A stretch of 64,000 nucleotides of DNA from Hymenopus coronatus. Its lineage: Eukaryota; Arthropoda; Insecta; Mantodea; Hymenopodidae. Positions 32,401-43,785 of the stretch are shown piece by piece (position 1 is the stretch's first letter; each line of letters opens with the position of its first letter). Under the pieces are notes generated by a model that made no database searches, had not been told where the DNA came from, and saw nothing but the letters and a program-made list of their open reading frames with translations. The DNA lies in contig CM060887.1 of the NCBI GenBank assembly GCA_030762935.1, positions 9,912,501 through 9,976,500 of the forward strand, written 5' to 3'. The position numbers and the translations under genes were made by a program.

Positions 32401-32529
32401 CACTAGAAACCTCCGTTGCTGCTTCCGTGAATAGGTTGTTGTGCGCTGCAAAATAGTTCTTTATTTAAAATTATTTATTTTATGGGACATTAAACTTACA
32501 TTTCGGAAAAAAAATTAATGTTTAATTTC

Positions 32530-33433
32530 AGTACCGCGTACAATGTACATAGAAAGTAAAGCAGTTATTTCATTCGATACCGAGATTTTACCGGAAATAC
32601 ATCTTTGGAGGACCCAGAATAAAAATTTGATGTGTTCCATGCACATGACTTTCTCTACATCTCTGCAACAAATTATTGCTGAAAACATATTTCTCTATTT
32701 ACTTCATGCCAATCGAGATAAAATTAGGAGAAATAGTCTTAGTATTTGTTTGCTTCCTTGTAAGTAGAAGCGAAATAATGGAGTACCTTAGGTTAAAGCT
32801 GGTTGCTATGTGACTGAAGTTTGTTTGTTTGTATGAGCAGGAGTTGACAATTCCCATATGAGAAAACCATAAGTACTTTAAAAACTGAAACCAATAGTAA
32901 GCAATATCTCGGAAATGGTCAACGCCAAGGAAATAGTATAAACCTAAATCGTGTATTTTAAACTGATCTACATTTTTTGTAGTAAGATTTTGTCTAAAGA
33001 GATTTACCAGTTATGCTAAAGTCATCAAGAATCAAGAGATCTTCAGAAACCATTCCCAAAAAATTCAGAATTTAATTTTATTTGTTGTATAAATGTATTT
33101 AATATAGCATATTGCAATCAAAATCGTTAGAATCATTTTTGAGAAAACCAACTTTTTGCATGTAAAGGGTAGTTTGGGATGGGGGAACTTTTCTCAAAAT
33201 CTTCGTGTCGCATCCTTGGAAGATACTAAAATTAAATACCAAGTTAGGCATGTTACCGAATCTTCGTATTTGAGTTATCGTGTTCACAGACACACACATA
33301 AGGAACTTTTTGTACAAAATGTACAAAAACGTGTATTTCCGGTGAAGTCCGAGTATCGAATTTTTGGAAGAGGTGCAATACCTTATCTACCTATTTATAA
33401 TGCACAATATAGAAAAAGTAAAAGGAGTCAGAG
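32530..33433. repeat. TH1 hairpin fragment (+) and TH1-A copy (-)
   Basis: 32530-32620 is a + hairpin-end fragment with a damaged hairpin. 32622-33433 is a minus copy from GATGTGTTCCATGCACATG to ATAGAAAAAGTAAAAG. A + terminus scrap (GATCACGTGAATGGAACACA) follows at 33430-33465. Confidence 0.7.
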
Positions 33434-33756
33434 AAGATCACGTGAATGGAACACATTTAGGTTTTTTGACAGTTGTAGTAAACAGTTCACTTCCATGACT
33501 TTTAATACATTTTTGGTACACCCCTCTTCGTTTTCGTCGTGTCCTGTACAGTGACTCCCATAAACATTCGGTTTTGTGATATTTGAAACCACCGACCTAT
33601 CTTTACATTTAATTTATTTAAAAATTGTTCGTAATAACAAAAGTACCCTTTAACGTTCCAGGTCATATACTTCCATATCAAACTAACATTGGCCTTCTTT
33701 TGTCCATATTCTAAATAACATAAATAACTGAAAATCTTTACCGAAAAAAAAACCTG

Positions 33757-34113
33757 CTCATTAACAAAGCGTTGGAGCTATGGCTACATCACCCAGAACT
33801 CGCCTGGGAAGAGCTCCATCGCCAGACTAACACGCCTTTCTGGTTAAATGATGCACCTCAATTTTTGTAGGTCGACGTCAGGGCATTGCGCCAGGTCGTA
33901 TGCCCCTACACCCCACGCTTCATATTACAGTTACCCGGAATCACTCGGTTTGCTTCGGCGGTACCGGGCCCCATGACATCACATATGCCCCAACAAATAG
34001 TGACACCACAGTAATAAATCCTTTCTCTCCCCTTTCCTTATTTCCTTCCCAATACCCTATATACCTGTTATCCTTATAACCTTTATTCCTGTTCCCCCCC
34101 CCCAAAAAAAAAT
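33757..34113. mobile_element. Probable insertion within the Tc1 element
   Basis: About 357 GC-richer bases lie between two A runs (CCGAAAAAAAAA and CCCAAAAAAAAATC), between the transposase stop and the inverted repeat. They include TCGCCTGGGAAGAGCTCC and GGCGGTACCGGGCCCC. The family is not recognised. Confidence 0.4.
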
Positions 34114-34154
34114 CTGCTTTCACTTTAGTACTGCACTTTGTATCCATCAGTATT

Positions 34155-35132
34155 TATTTGGAAGCAAAACAGTATTCAGTCGGTTTGGCATCCCGGACAC
34201 TAACTTCGTGTAGTCGGAACTAGCACTGTTCCATTCTTCCACCAGTCTTCTCTTTAGTTCCACAGCTGAGGAAATTGGAGAAGTTCTTATCTTGCGGTCA
34301 AGTTTGTCCCACAAATTTTCTATGGGATTTAAATCTGGTGACTGCGCCGGGAATTGAGTTACCTTGGGATATACAGCAGCCCTTCATGGGCCGTGTGTTT
34401 GGGATCGTTATCCTGGCAAAACTTGAATGTTTCCAATATTCAGAACTTCTCAGCACTTTTCCGTAAATTTTCTTTAAGCAACTGTAAATATTTATGTTTG
34501 TTCAGAATAGCTTCAATAAACACCAACTTTCCAGGTCCACTAGCAGAAATAAACACCCAAACCATCATGCTTCACATTTGGTTGCAGGTTTATTTTTCGT
34601 AGCTCTTGATTAGGTCTTCGCCACACCATAGTCCTCCCACCTAACCCAAAAACTTTATAGGGGCTCTCAATAATGAAGATAGCATAATTCCACCAGCTTT
34701 TGTCCTTCTCATTGTACTGCTTAGCAAAGTTAAGTCTTTCTTCTATTTACTTCGCTGATGTATTGTTTCTTCCTGGCTACTCTTCCATTAAATGCTTCCG
34801 TTTTCAGTATCCTTCTAATTGTTTGTGGACTGACCTGCTCGTTCCACTGCTCACTCACCTGTACGGCAATCTGTGGGGCAGTTAATTTTGGATTTATCTT
34901 TATTTTTCTAACTATAGCACGTTCTTCTTTGTTTGTTAATTTTTTTGGTCAACCTGGTTGATGGTACAAATTCCACTCTGTCTTCAGTTTTGTACCTCCT
35001 ACTGATGTCACCAGTAGTACTCTTGGGAATTTGTAACATATTACCAATTTTTGTATATTTACGGCCTTTAGCATGATGAAATATGCAAAACTGCCTTATT
35101 TCGAAAATGGTGTTAGATACGCTTCGAGGCAT
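34155..35132 (-). pseudogene. Tc1-type transposase, heavily mutated
   Basis: Minus-strand translation shows the N-terminal helix-turn-helix from about 35132 (MPRSVSNTIFEIRQFCIFHH ... ISRRYKTEDR). Next come GGRTMVWRRPNQELRKINLQ, SASGPGKLVFIE, FCQDNDPKHTAHEG and SPDLNPIENLWDKLDRKI, ending MPNRLNTVLLPNKY. These are Tc1 hallmarks (DD34E). The first D is lost (FIIESPYKVFG where FxDES is expected). Stops and frame changes occur, for example between QDNDPKHTA and VTQFPAQSPDL. Confidence 0.8.
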
Positions 35133-35469
35133 TTGACTTTGTGTTTGTATTTAACTCAAGCAACACCCTACCAGCAACCTAAGATTGCTGAGTGCTCACC
35201 TTTTGCGTAATTAAGGTAAAATCAAATGGAAGGGGGTTGAAACCGACTGATTATCACCGGTGACATCTAAAGGTCTGGATGTAAATAAAAGTTTTCTTTC
35301 TTATTGTATAACGCAAGCAAATTATTCTATATCGATCGTAAACTAGAAATATATGTCTATTTTCAAAAAATAAATTACTAGAAAATATTGTTTAGATGTG
35401 AGAGAAAAGAAACCCAAAAATAATTAATTCGACAAAACCGAATGATTATGGGAGTCAGTGTATATACTA

Positions 35470-35622
35470 CGAGGACCATTCAGAAAGTGACAGACGATAT
35501 GGTATAACTAAACAATAACTAAATTTATCAACACAAAACTTTATTTACAAAGTTACAGTGCCTTACTCTATTTCTCAACGTAACCTCCATTCTGTCAAGA
35601 CATTTATTGCCACGTGGTACCA
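35470..35622. mobile_element. Solo terminal repeat of the 31576 mariner family
   Basis: CGAGGACCATTCAGAAAGTG ... ACTCTATTTCTCAACGTAAC ... CCACGTGGTACCAG matches the inverted repeats at 31576-32171. The rest of the element is missing and TH1 starts directly after it. Confidence 0.75.
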
Positions 35623-35623
35623 G

Positions 35624-35754
35624 TTTTCTCTACACGTACTATGTACATAGTGTATAGAGAAGTTATTGCATTCCACCCAAAAATTCAATACCGAGATTTC
35701 ACCGGAAATACGTTTTGGGTGCCCCTGAATTAAAAAAAAATCATTTTTACAAAA

Positions 35755-35801
<47 letters not shown>

Positions 35802-36485
35802 TGTGGATAGCATAGCTCAAAAACGAAAAGATCGTTGAATACCAAACCTGGTATTTAAGTTTGGTTTCTTCCAAGGATGCGACATGAAGATTTTCAAGAA
35901 AATCCCCCCACCCCCAACTATCCTTTACATGGAACTTTTTTGTTTTTCTTAAAAATGGTTCTAACAATTTTGATTAAAATATCGTATACTAAAGATATTT
36001 ACTTGACAAATATTAATGTATATCTTGAAGTTTCTGGAAATAGCCTCTGAGTGCATCTTTATTCTGGATGTATTTTGTGATTTTTTTTCATAAGAGGTAG
36101 ACAAAAAAAACTTAGTTAATAGAAACTGTAGAGCTCGTTAAAGCACACAATTTGTTATATATATTCTTTTTTTCCTGGAGTTGATAGTTTTAGAGATATT
36201 GCTTGTTACTAGTTTCAGTTTTAAAATGCTTATACCTTTCTCATACGGGAATTTGTCAACTCCTGTCCGTACAAACAAAGAAATTTCAGTCACATAGCAA
36301 CCAGCTTTTGACTATCCCTTTAGTACTCCCTTTATTTCCCTTCTGCTTACTAGGAAGTAAACAATAAGACTAATTCTGCTATATTTTCTCAATTAGCTTG
36401 AAGTAAATATAATCATAAACTTTCTTACAATAATTTGTTGCAGATGTGTAGAGAAAATCATGTGAATAGAGCGCATCAGATTTTA
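35624..36485 (+). repeat. TH1-A copy, + orientation
   Basis: Hairpin end (first bases lost to the preceding terminal repeat), a (GT)n tract at 35757-35800 and the end GTAGAGAAAATCATGTGAATAG...CATCAGATTTTA. Confidence 0.85.
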
Positions 36486-37104
36486 CTTCTAGGGTTTTTT
36501 TTCTAATGTTTTAGGGGAAGTTTTAGGTCATCCGAGGGGGGGATTTTGATAGTGGTGTTGGCAACTCTGCTACTTGGCCTTATTTGGTTGATATAGCTTG
36601 CACGAGATGAGTAATCCACTTTCTGGAGAAGCACTTTACGGTTACCGCTTTAGGGCTTGCGTGTGTATTTATTTATGTATTTCTTAATACCTCCAATTTC
36701 GGCCCTCGTCCGTGAAACTGTCACCGAGGACGTATTAAACATTTTATGAGCTCATTTGCAGTTTATGTTGGAGGACTTTCTTGCCTATGCAACCCCCAAA
36801 ATGGTGCGAATAATCGATACAGCGAGCCGTTTCATCTCATCCGTAATCAACACTAGGAATCACTTGGGAATGTTGCATGCACTTTCTTTCTCACGCTGTT
36901 GACATTCGTAATATTTTGCTAGCTCAGATCACAACTCACATTATTGCTCTTCAATATTCTCTTATATCTAAAGCGATGGCTCTCAAAGGAGTTTCACATT
37001 GCTGTCCTACTTGGTAGTTGATGGTTCTTGGCAAAGTGAACAGAGATGCCGCTCTGGTTCTCGTTAGAGAGGAAAGGCGTAAAATGTAGAACAAACGCAA
37101 AATA
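36486..37104. other. Single-copy DNA, possible regulatory island
   Basis: Contains ATTTATTTATG, TAAACATTTTATGAGC and CGAATAATCGATACAG-type words. No reading frame or repeat recognised. Confidence 0.3.
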
Positions 37105-37218
37105 CGAGGGCGATCCAGAAAGTGACGAACGTTTTGGCATAAATTAAAACAACATGAACACAAAACTTTATTTACAGTACCTTACTTTATTTCTCAACGT
37201 AATCTCCATCATTATACT
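37105..37218. mobile_element. Solo terminal repeat, second
   Basis: CGAGGGCGATCCAGAAAGTG through TTTATTTCTCAACGTAATCT, the same family as 31576 and 35470, cut off at the right. Confidence 0.65.
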
Positions 37219-37261
37219 ACAAAGTGCCTGTTATACTCTTCCACCGCTACAGATCTGACCC

Positions 37262-37847
37262 GGGATGGGGGATGGGTGGCTGGATAGGTGGGTGGGTGGA
37301 TGTATAGGTGGATGGGTGGGAGGATGGATGGGTGGATAGGTGAATGGGTGGGTGGATGGATGGGTGGGAGGATGGGTGGGAGGATGGGTGGGTGGGAAGA
37401 TGGGTGGGTGGATGGATGGGAGGATGGATGGGTGGGAGGATGGATGGGAGGATGGATGGATGGGTGGGAGGATGGATGGGTGGGAAGATGGGTGGGTGGA
37501 TGGATGGGAGGATGGATGGGTGGGAGGATGGATGGATGGGTGGGAGGATGGGTGGGAGGATGGGTGGGTGGGAAGATGGGTGGGTGGATGGATGGGAGGA
37601 TGGATGGGTGGGAGGATGGATGGGTGGGAAGATGGGTGGGTGGATGGATGGGAGGATGGATGGGTGGGAGGATGGATGGGTGGGTGGGAGGATGGATGGG
37701 TGGGAGGATGGATGGGTGGGTGGGAGGATGGATGGGTGGGTGGGAGGATGGATGGGTGGGAGGATGGATGGGTGGGAGGATGGATGGGTGGGAGGATGGA
37801 TGGATGGGGGATGGATGGGTGGGTGGGTTGATGGGTGGGTGGGTGGA
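37262..37847. repeat. GGAT/GGGT minisatellite
   Basis: About 586 bp of GGATGGATGGGTGGGA-like units in varying order. The motif has no stop codon in three frames, which explains long overlapping Trp-Met-Gly frames that are not genes. The + strand has many runs of three G and could form G-quadruplexes. Confidence 0.95.
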
Positions 37848-38285
37848 GACTACTTTATTCTGGATGGATTTTAAGGAATTTTGTATAGCTGCTGAACGTA
37901 AGAGATAGAGAAAAACTTACCACACAAGAAATGTAGAGCATATTAAAACACTCAATTTATGTTATATACGTTTTTTTTCTTGGAGTTGATCATTTTTTAG
38001 ATATTCCTTGTGTTTTGTTTCAGCCTTAAAAAACTTCCCATACAGGACTTTGTCAATTCCTGTCCATACAAACAAAGGAACTTCAGTCACATAGCAACCA
38101 TTTTTTGCTCTCACTTTAACCTACGTTACTCCCTTATTTCGCTTCTACTTACAGGGAAGCAAGTAATAACTACTATTAACTATTTCTACTAATTTTCTCT
38201 CACTTAGCATGAAGTAAATAGAAGCTTAAGCTTTTTAACAAAAATTTGTTGCAGAGATATAGAGAGTCATGTGAATGAATTACAT
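37848..38285 (+). repeat. TH1 second half, + orientation
   Basis: Begins in the body (GACTACTTTATTCTGGATGG) directly after the minisatellite and runs to CATGTGAATGAATTACATCAG. Confidence 0.8.
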
Positions 38286-38944
38286 CAGATTTTTTTCTAT
38301 GAAAAGCAGGCTAGCTTTGCGTAGTTACCAAATAGTAATGAAGCACGGTAATTTTGATCTTATTGCAATCAAAGTATGAAGTGTTGCCTATCTCCAAAAA
38401 TAATAAGGGGCAAGTGAACCACCTGGTATAACCAAATAGCATAACTCTAATGGCTTTATTTGTTTGAACAGTTGAAAGTAATCCAATTTCAACGTAAAAA
38501 ACTAAAAAGATGATTGCAGTAAAAAAGAATCGTAATGAAAAAGGCAGGCGTGAAGATCTGATTGGGTCAAACCCGCATTCAAAAAGTATAACAATAAGTC
38601 TTAAAAAGGGTATCTTTTATCTTCTAATCACCCCAATTAAATAAACGTTACAAAATGAAGAAATTAATATTATAAAACTTTGTACATAGTATGTGTAGAG
38701 AAAGTAAAATTGAGTACATATATAGCTCCTAGTACGCAGGTTAATGGAGCTCGTGTATGGAAAGCTACTCCAGATCTGTTTAATTAATTAGCTGCCTCTC
38801 GGAGTGTAATTTTCGTCTTGTAGCACACCTAAATGAAAACCGACACCAGGTAACATAAACCCACACAACAGCCAGCAAATTCTAAAGTAAGTGTACCAAA
38901 TAAGGCCATGCTAAGATTTGATTCAATATTAACTCTCATCTACC
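38286..38944. other. Mostly single-copy DNA
   Basis: A TH1 hairpin scrap (GTACATAGTATGTGTAGAGAAAGT) lies at 38684-38707. TTTAATTAATTAGCTGCC lies near 38778. No gene seen. Confidence 0.35.
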
Positions 38945-39465
38945 GCGACAAATCTGATGTCACATGACTTTCTCTAGCTGCTCTACAAACAAACTTATTA
39001 CAAAAGATTATTCTTCTTTCTACACATGGCTAATTTTCATAAACATTAGCTGAATGTTCTTATTACTTAGTTCCTTATAAGTAGAAGGAAACTAAAAGAA
39101 TGCACTATGCTAAAGTGACAATGAAATGTTTTAAAAGCTGTCGTTTTAAAAGCTGGTTGTCAATGCAATCACTTCTTTGCTAGGCCAGCAGTAGAACAAA
39201 AGAAAATCTGATGAGATACATTCTTATGACCTTCTCTACATCCCTGCATAAAATACTATCAAAAAGCTTATGCTTCTATTTATTTCATGCTAATGACAAA
39301 AATATTCTTATTACTTGCTTCCTTGTAGGTAGAACAGAAATAAGGGAGAAATAATTTGTTGCAGAGATGTAGAGATAGTCATGTGAATAGAACACTAGAT
39401 TTTTTCTCTTCTTTTGTAGACATAACGATTTCGGAGAATTCACTGTTATTGGTTTTATTTAAAAA
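38945..39465. repeat. Cluster of TH1 fragments
   Basis: A TH1-B minus fragment with ACTTTCTCTAGCTGCTC (38945-39210), a TH1-A minus fragment (39211-39345) and + terminus pieces (39346-39465). Confidence 0.65.
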
Positions 39466-39467
39466 AA

Positions 39468-40192
39468 AATCTGATGTGTACATTCACATGACTTTCTCTG
39501 CATCTCTGCAACAAATTATTGTTAAAAGGCTTAGGCTTCTTAAATAGAATGCTAATTATTGAGTCTTATTACTTGCTTCCTTGTAAGAAGAAGCAAAATA
39601 AGGCAGTACATATGTTAAAGTGGTAGTCAAAAGCTGGTTGCTATGTGACTGAAGTTCATTTGTTTGTATGGACAGGAGTTGACAAATTCTTGTATGAGAA
39701 AAGTATGAGTGTTTCAAAGCTGAAACCAATAACACGGAATATCTAAAAAACGATCAACTCCACGAAAAAACATGTATACAGCATAAATTCTGTGTTTTAA
39801 TGTGCTCTACATTTTATGTGTGGTAAGTTTTTGTTCATCTCTTACGGTTTAGCACTTATACAAAAGTCCGTAAAATTGACCCAGAATAGCCTTCAGAGCC
39901 TTCCCAATAAATTAAAAATATACAGTTTATTTGCGAGGTAAATATTTTTAATACACAATATTTCAATCAAAATCATTAGTCATTTTTGAGAAAATCAAAA
40001 TTTTCGAAAAAGTTCCATGTGAAGGGTAGTTTGGGATGAGGGGATTTTTCTCAAAATCTTCGTATCGCTTCCCTGGAAGATATTAAGCTTAAATATCAAG
40101 TATGGTATTTTACCGACTTTCGTTTTTGAGTTATCGTGTCAACAGACACAAGGACACTCGCGCACACATACGGACCTTTTTCTGAAAATACT
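39468..40192 (-). repeat. TH1-A copy, minus, hairpin end missing
   Basis: From TCTGATGTGTACATTC...ACTTTCTCTGCATC to the GT-rich region. It stops at TTTTTCTGAAAATACTTTC against a + copy. Confidence 0.8.
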
Positions 40193-41785
40193 TTCTACTT
40201 TCTCTATACGTACTATGTACATAGTGTATAGAGAAAGTATTGTATTGCACACAAAATTTCGATGTCGAAATTTCAACGGAAATATATGTTTTGAGACTCC
40301 CTGAATCCAAAAAAAAGCATTTTTAGAAAAATGTCCGTGATGTGTGTGTGTGTCTGTGTATGTGTGTTTGTGTGTCTGTGGGCATTATAACTCAAAAGCG
40401 AATAGATCGTTGAATACCGAACTTGGTATTTAGTTTGGTATCTTCCAGGATGCAACACGAAGATTTTCAAGAAAATCCCCCCACCCCGAACTTCATTAGA
40501 AAATTTAAATTTTCTTAAAAATGGTTCTAACGATTTTAATTAAAATATCGTATATTAAAGATATTTACTTGACAAATATTAATGTATAACTTGAGGTTTC
40601 TGGAAATAGCCTCTGAAGACTACTTTATTCTGGATCAATTTTACGGATTTTTGTAACTCCTAAATCGTTACAGATGGACAAAAACTTACCACACAACAAA
40701 TGTAGAGCACGTTAAAACACACAATTTATGTTACATACATTTTTTCGTGGAGTTGATCGTTTTTAAGATATTTGTTTTTTTTTTTTTTTTTTGTTTCAGC
40801 TATGAAAAACTTAACTTTTCTCGTACAGGAATTTGTCAATTCCGTTCCATACAAACAAAGGAACTTCAGTCATATAGCAACCAGCTTTTGACTATCACTT
40901 TAACCTATTTCAAAGCTGTATTTTAAAGTTCTCTACATTTTTCGTGGTGTAAGTTTTTATCCATCTTTTACGGTTTAGAAGATATGCAAAATTCCGTAAA
41001 ATTCATCCAGAATGTGGTAGTCTTCAAAGGCTATTCCCATAGAATTCAAGATATACATTTTATTTGTCAGCTAAATATCTGTAATATACGATATTTTAGT
41101 CAAAATCGTTAGAACAATTTTTTAGAAAATCAAAATTTTCGAAAATGGTTCCATGTAAAGGGTAGTTCGGGGTAGGGAAATTTTCTTGAAAATCTTCGTG
41201 TCGCATCCTTGGAAGATACCAAACCTAAATACAAAATTTGGCTTTTTAACGGACTTTTCGTTTTTGAGCTAAGCTGTCCACAGACACACACATAGCACCT
41301 GACAAATAATATGTATATCTTGAATTTTCTGGGAATAGTCTCTGAAAATTACTTTATTCTGTAGGAATTTTGCATCACTGCTAAACCGTAAGAAATGGAC
41401 AAAATCTTACCATACAAAAAATGTAGAGCACATTAACCACACAATTTATGTTATATGATTTTTTTTCGAGGAGTTGATCGTTTTTGAGATATTCCTTGAT
41501 TTTGGTTTCAGCTATGAAAAACTTAAGCTTTTCTCGTACAGGAATTTGTCAACTCCTGTCCATACAAACAAAGAAACTTCAGTCACATAGCAACCAGCTT
41601 TTGACTATCACTTTAATCTATGTTACTCCCTTATTTCGCTTCTACTTACAAGGAAACAAGTAATAAAACTATTTCTGCTATTTTTTTTTTCTTGATTAGC
41701 ATAAAGTAAATATAGGATAAGCCTTTTAACAATAATTTGTTGCAGAGATGTAGAGAAAGTCATGTGAATGGAAAACATCAGATTT
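40193..41785. repeat. Chain of TH1 pieces: +, -, +
   Basis: 40193-40915 is + (hairpin start to ACTTTAACCTATTTC). 40916-41295 is minus (body to the CACAGACACACACA region). 41296-41785 is + (ACCTGACAAATAA to CATCAGATTTTT). Each switch is abrupt. Confidence 0.7.
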
Positions 41786-41794
41786 TTGGAAATA

Positions 41795-42645
41795 GCGCCT
41801 GAGGTTCTTTTTCAGAAATGATTGATAAAATCCAGGATATGATTAAAAGTGATCGACGAGTCAAAGTTCGCGAAATAGCAGAGGCCACAGGCGTATCACA
41901 AAGTACAGTGTTCTCAATTTTGCACCAAAAATGAGGTGTGACAAAGGTCTCGGCAAGAAAGGTGTCGCGTTTGCTCTCAATAGGGAATAAATGCAATCTT
42001 GTTATCGATTCTGAAGATGGTTTGGCACTTTTCCGTCGCAATATTGAAGAGTTTCCGCCTCGATACGTAACTGTGGATGAAACGGATTCACTACTACAAA
42101 GTACAGTCGAAACAGTGGATTTCTAAAGGCAAAGAAGGCAAAGAAGGCAAAGACAAGATGATGGCCTCGGTTTATTTGGGATGCACGCATAATCAGCCAC
42201 ATTGTTTACTTGCAGAAAGGAAGAACGATGAATGGAGAATTTTATCATCGTTATTGCACCGGTTGAACGGAGAAATCAAGAAAAAATGCACTCATCTGAC
42301 AAAGAAAAAGACAATGCAAATTTCGATGGCTAAAATTATAGAATTAAGGTTCGAATTACCACAATATCCACCATATTCACAAAATTTGGCCCCAGTGACA
42401 TTTTTAAATTTGAAAAAGTGGCTCGGCGGAAAACGATTCACGTCTAACGGAGAGATCATCTCCCAAACAGATGCCCATTTTGAGGACCTTCCGAAATCCC
42501 ACTTTTTGTTAGACTTAAAACAGTTGGAGAAACGCTGGGAAAAGTGTATCGAGCTAAAACGATATTATGTTCAAAAATAAAAAAATACCAAAAATAATAT
42601 GTGATTCTATCTTCTTCTAAGTATTTATTGAAAGCTCCTCGTATT
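41795..42645 (+). mobile_element. Dead irritans-type mariner
   Basis: An element body with the end AAGTATTTATTGAAAGCTCC as the probable right terminus. The left terminus is not clear, and the element starts within the tail of a TH1 copy. Confidence 0.7.
41818..42580 (+). pseudogene. Irritans mariner transposase, degenerate
   Basis: Reads MIDKIQDMIKSDRRVKVREI, AEATGVSQSTVFSILHQK, a stop, then VSARKVSRLL and ALFRRNIEEFPPRYVTVDET. This matches the N-terminal domain and first catalytic D of the irritans subfamily. A frameshift follows VDET. The second frame continues IHYYKVQSKQWISKG, NGEIKKKCTHLTKKKT, YPPYSQNLAPVTFLNLKKWL and LEKRWEKCIELKRYYVQK. The HDNAPAH segment with the second D is deleted. 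The third D is changed (LAPVTF where LAPSDF is expected). A nine-base unit (GGCAAAGAA) is repeated three times near 42128-42150. Confidence 0.87.
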
Positions 42646-42702
42646 CCAGATGGTTCTGTGGCTTTTGTAGTTTGAACATCTGTAGATGAGATGTAGAGTA
42701 TG

Positions 42703-42760
42703 TTTTTTCTAGTAGACAGGAGCACTTGTTATTCGTATTTTGCACAGTATGCCATGCTTT
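42703..42760. repeat. Duplicated spacer, first copy, left part
   Basis: TAGTAGACAGG...TTATTCGTATTTTGCACAG, matching 44575-44630. Its continuation is found after a TH1 insertion, at 43517. Confidence 0.75.
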
Positions 42761-43516
42761 TTACTTTTTCTATACGTACTATGTACATTTTTGGAAAAAG
42801 ATCCGTGTGTATGTGTCCGTGCGTCTATGAGCACACCTCAAAAACGAAAAGTCGGTAAAATACCAAACTTGGTATTCAGGTTTTGTATTTACCAAGGATG
42901 CGACATGAATATTTTGAGAAAAATCTCCCCACTTCAAACTAACTTTTACGTCGGAAAAAATTAAAAAAATTTGAATTTCTCAAAAATGGCGCTAGCGATT
43001 TTGATTAAAACACCGTATATTAAAGATATTTGTGTGGCAAATAAAATGTATATCTTGAATTTTCTGGGAATAGCCTCTAAAGACCTCTTTATTCTGAATG
43101 AATTTTGCGTAGGTAACTGTAAGAGTTAAGAGAGAAACATACCTCACAAAAAATGTAATTATATTAAAACACACAATTTATGTCATACGTTTTCTATTCT
43201 GGAATTGGACATTTCTGAAATATTTGTTGTTATTTGTTTCAGATTTTAAATACTTACATTTTGCTCACAAGGAACGTTTTAAACTTCTGGCCCGGATTTC
43301 AACCACCTGGCAACCAGCTTTTAAAACATTTGACTATCGTTTTAGCCTAGTATACTCCCTTATTTACCTCCTACTTACAAGGAAGCAAGTAATTAAGACA
43401 ATTTCTGCTAATGTTTATCTCCATTATATAAAATAGATAGGCGAATACGATTTTTAACAATAATTTGTAACAACGTAGTAGAGAAGGTCCTGTGAATGGA
43501 ACACATCAGATTTTTT
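42761..43516 (+). repeat. TH1 copy inserted in the duplicated spacer
   Basis: A shortened + copy: a degenerate hairpin start (TACTTTTTCTATACGTACTATG), then a jump to the GT-rich block, then the body. It ends GTAGAGAAGGTCCTGTGAATGG...CATCAGATTTTTT. Confidence 0.8.
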
Positions 43517-43785
43517 CATGTTGGTACTCGTTGACTGGAATGTTCTGTTTCGTTCTTTAGATTGCAAATGGAGTAAATGTTCTGCATGTAGCACCTTTGG
43601 TTGTACTAAAGATTTGCAGCAGGCCTTGACCTGATGCTCCAACGCGGATCGTGTTGCGCTTGTTTCATGTTGATGGCCGTATCTAGGGTTCCGTTTAGAA
43701 CAAACAGTGTTTTTGTACATGCATTGTTCAGTCTAGAACGCTATTTATTTCAAAGCTGTGAAAAACAAACTCACGTAAATTTTTA
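43517..43785. repeat. Duplicated spacer, first copy, right part
   Basis: ATTGCAAATGGAGTAAATG, TGCAGCAGGCCTTGACCTG and TGTTTCATGTTGATGGCC match 44645-44925 with scattered changes. Confidence 0.8.

Larger units (their letters stand above)
33549..35460 (-). mobile_element. Degenerate Tc1 element with an insertion
   Basis: Inverted ends CAGTGACTCCCATAAACATT and the inverse of AATGATTATGGGAGTCAGTG, about 30 bp, with TA on both sides (33547-33548, 35461-35462). At 1912 bp it is longer than usual for Tc1. The excess matches a probable insert at 33757-34113. Confidence 0.85.

Noticed and set aside
37288..37908. Three overlapping long + strand frames of Trp-Met-Gly-Gly repeats
   Set aside because: They are readings of a stop-free GGAT/GGGT minisatellite in three frames. 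There is no unique sequence, signal or domain.
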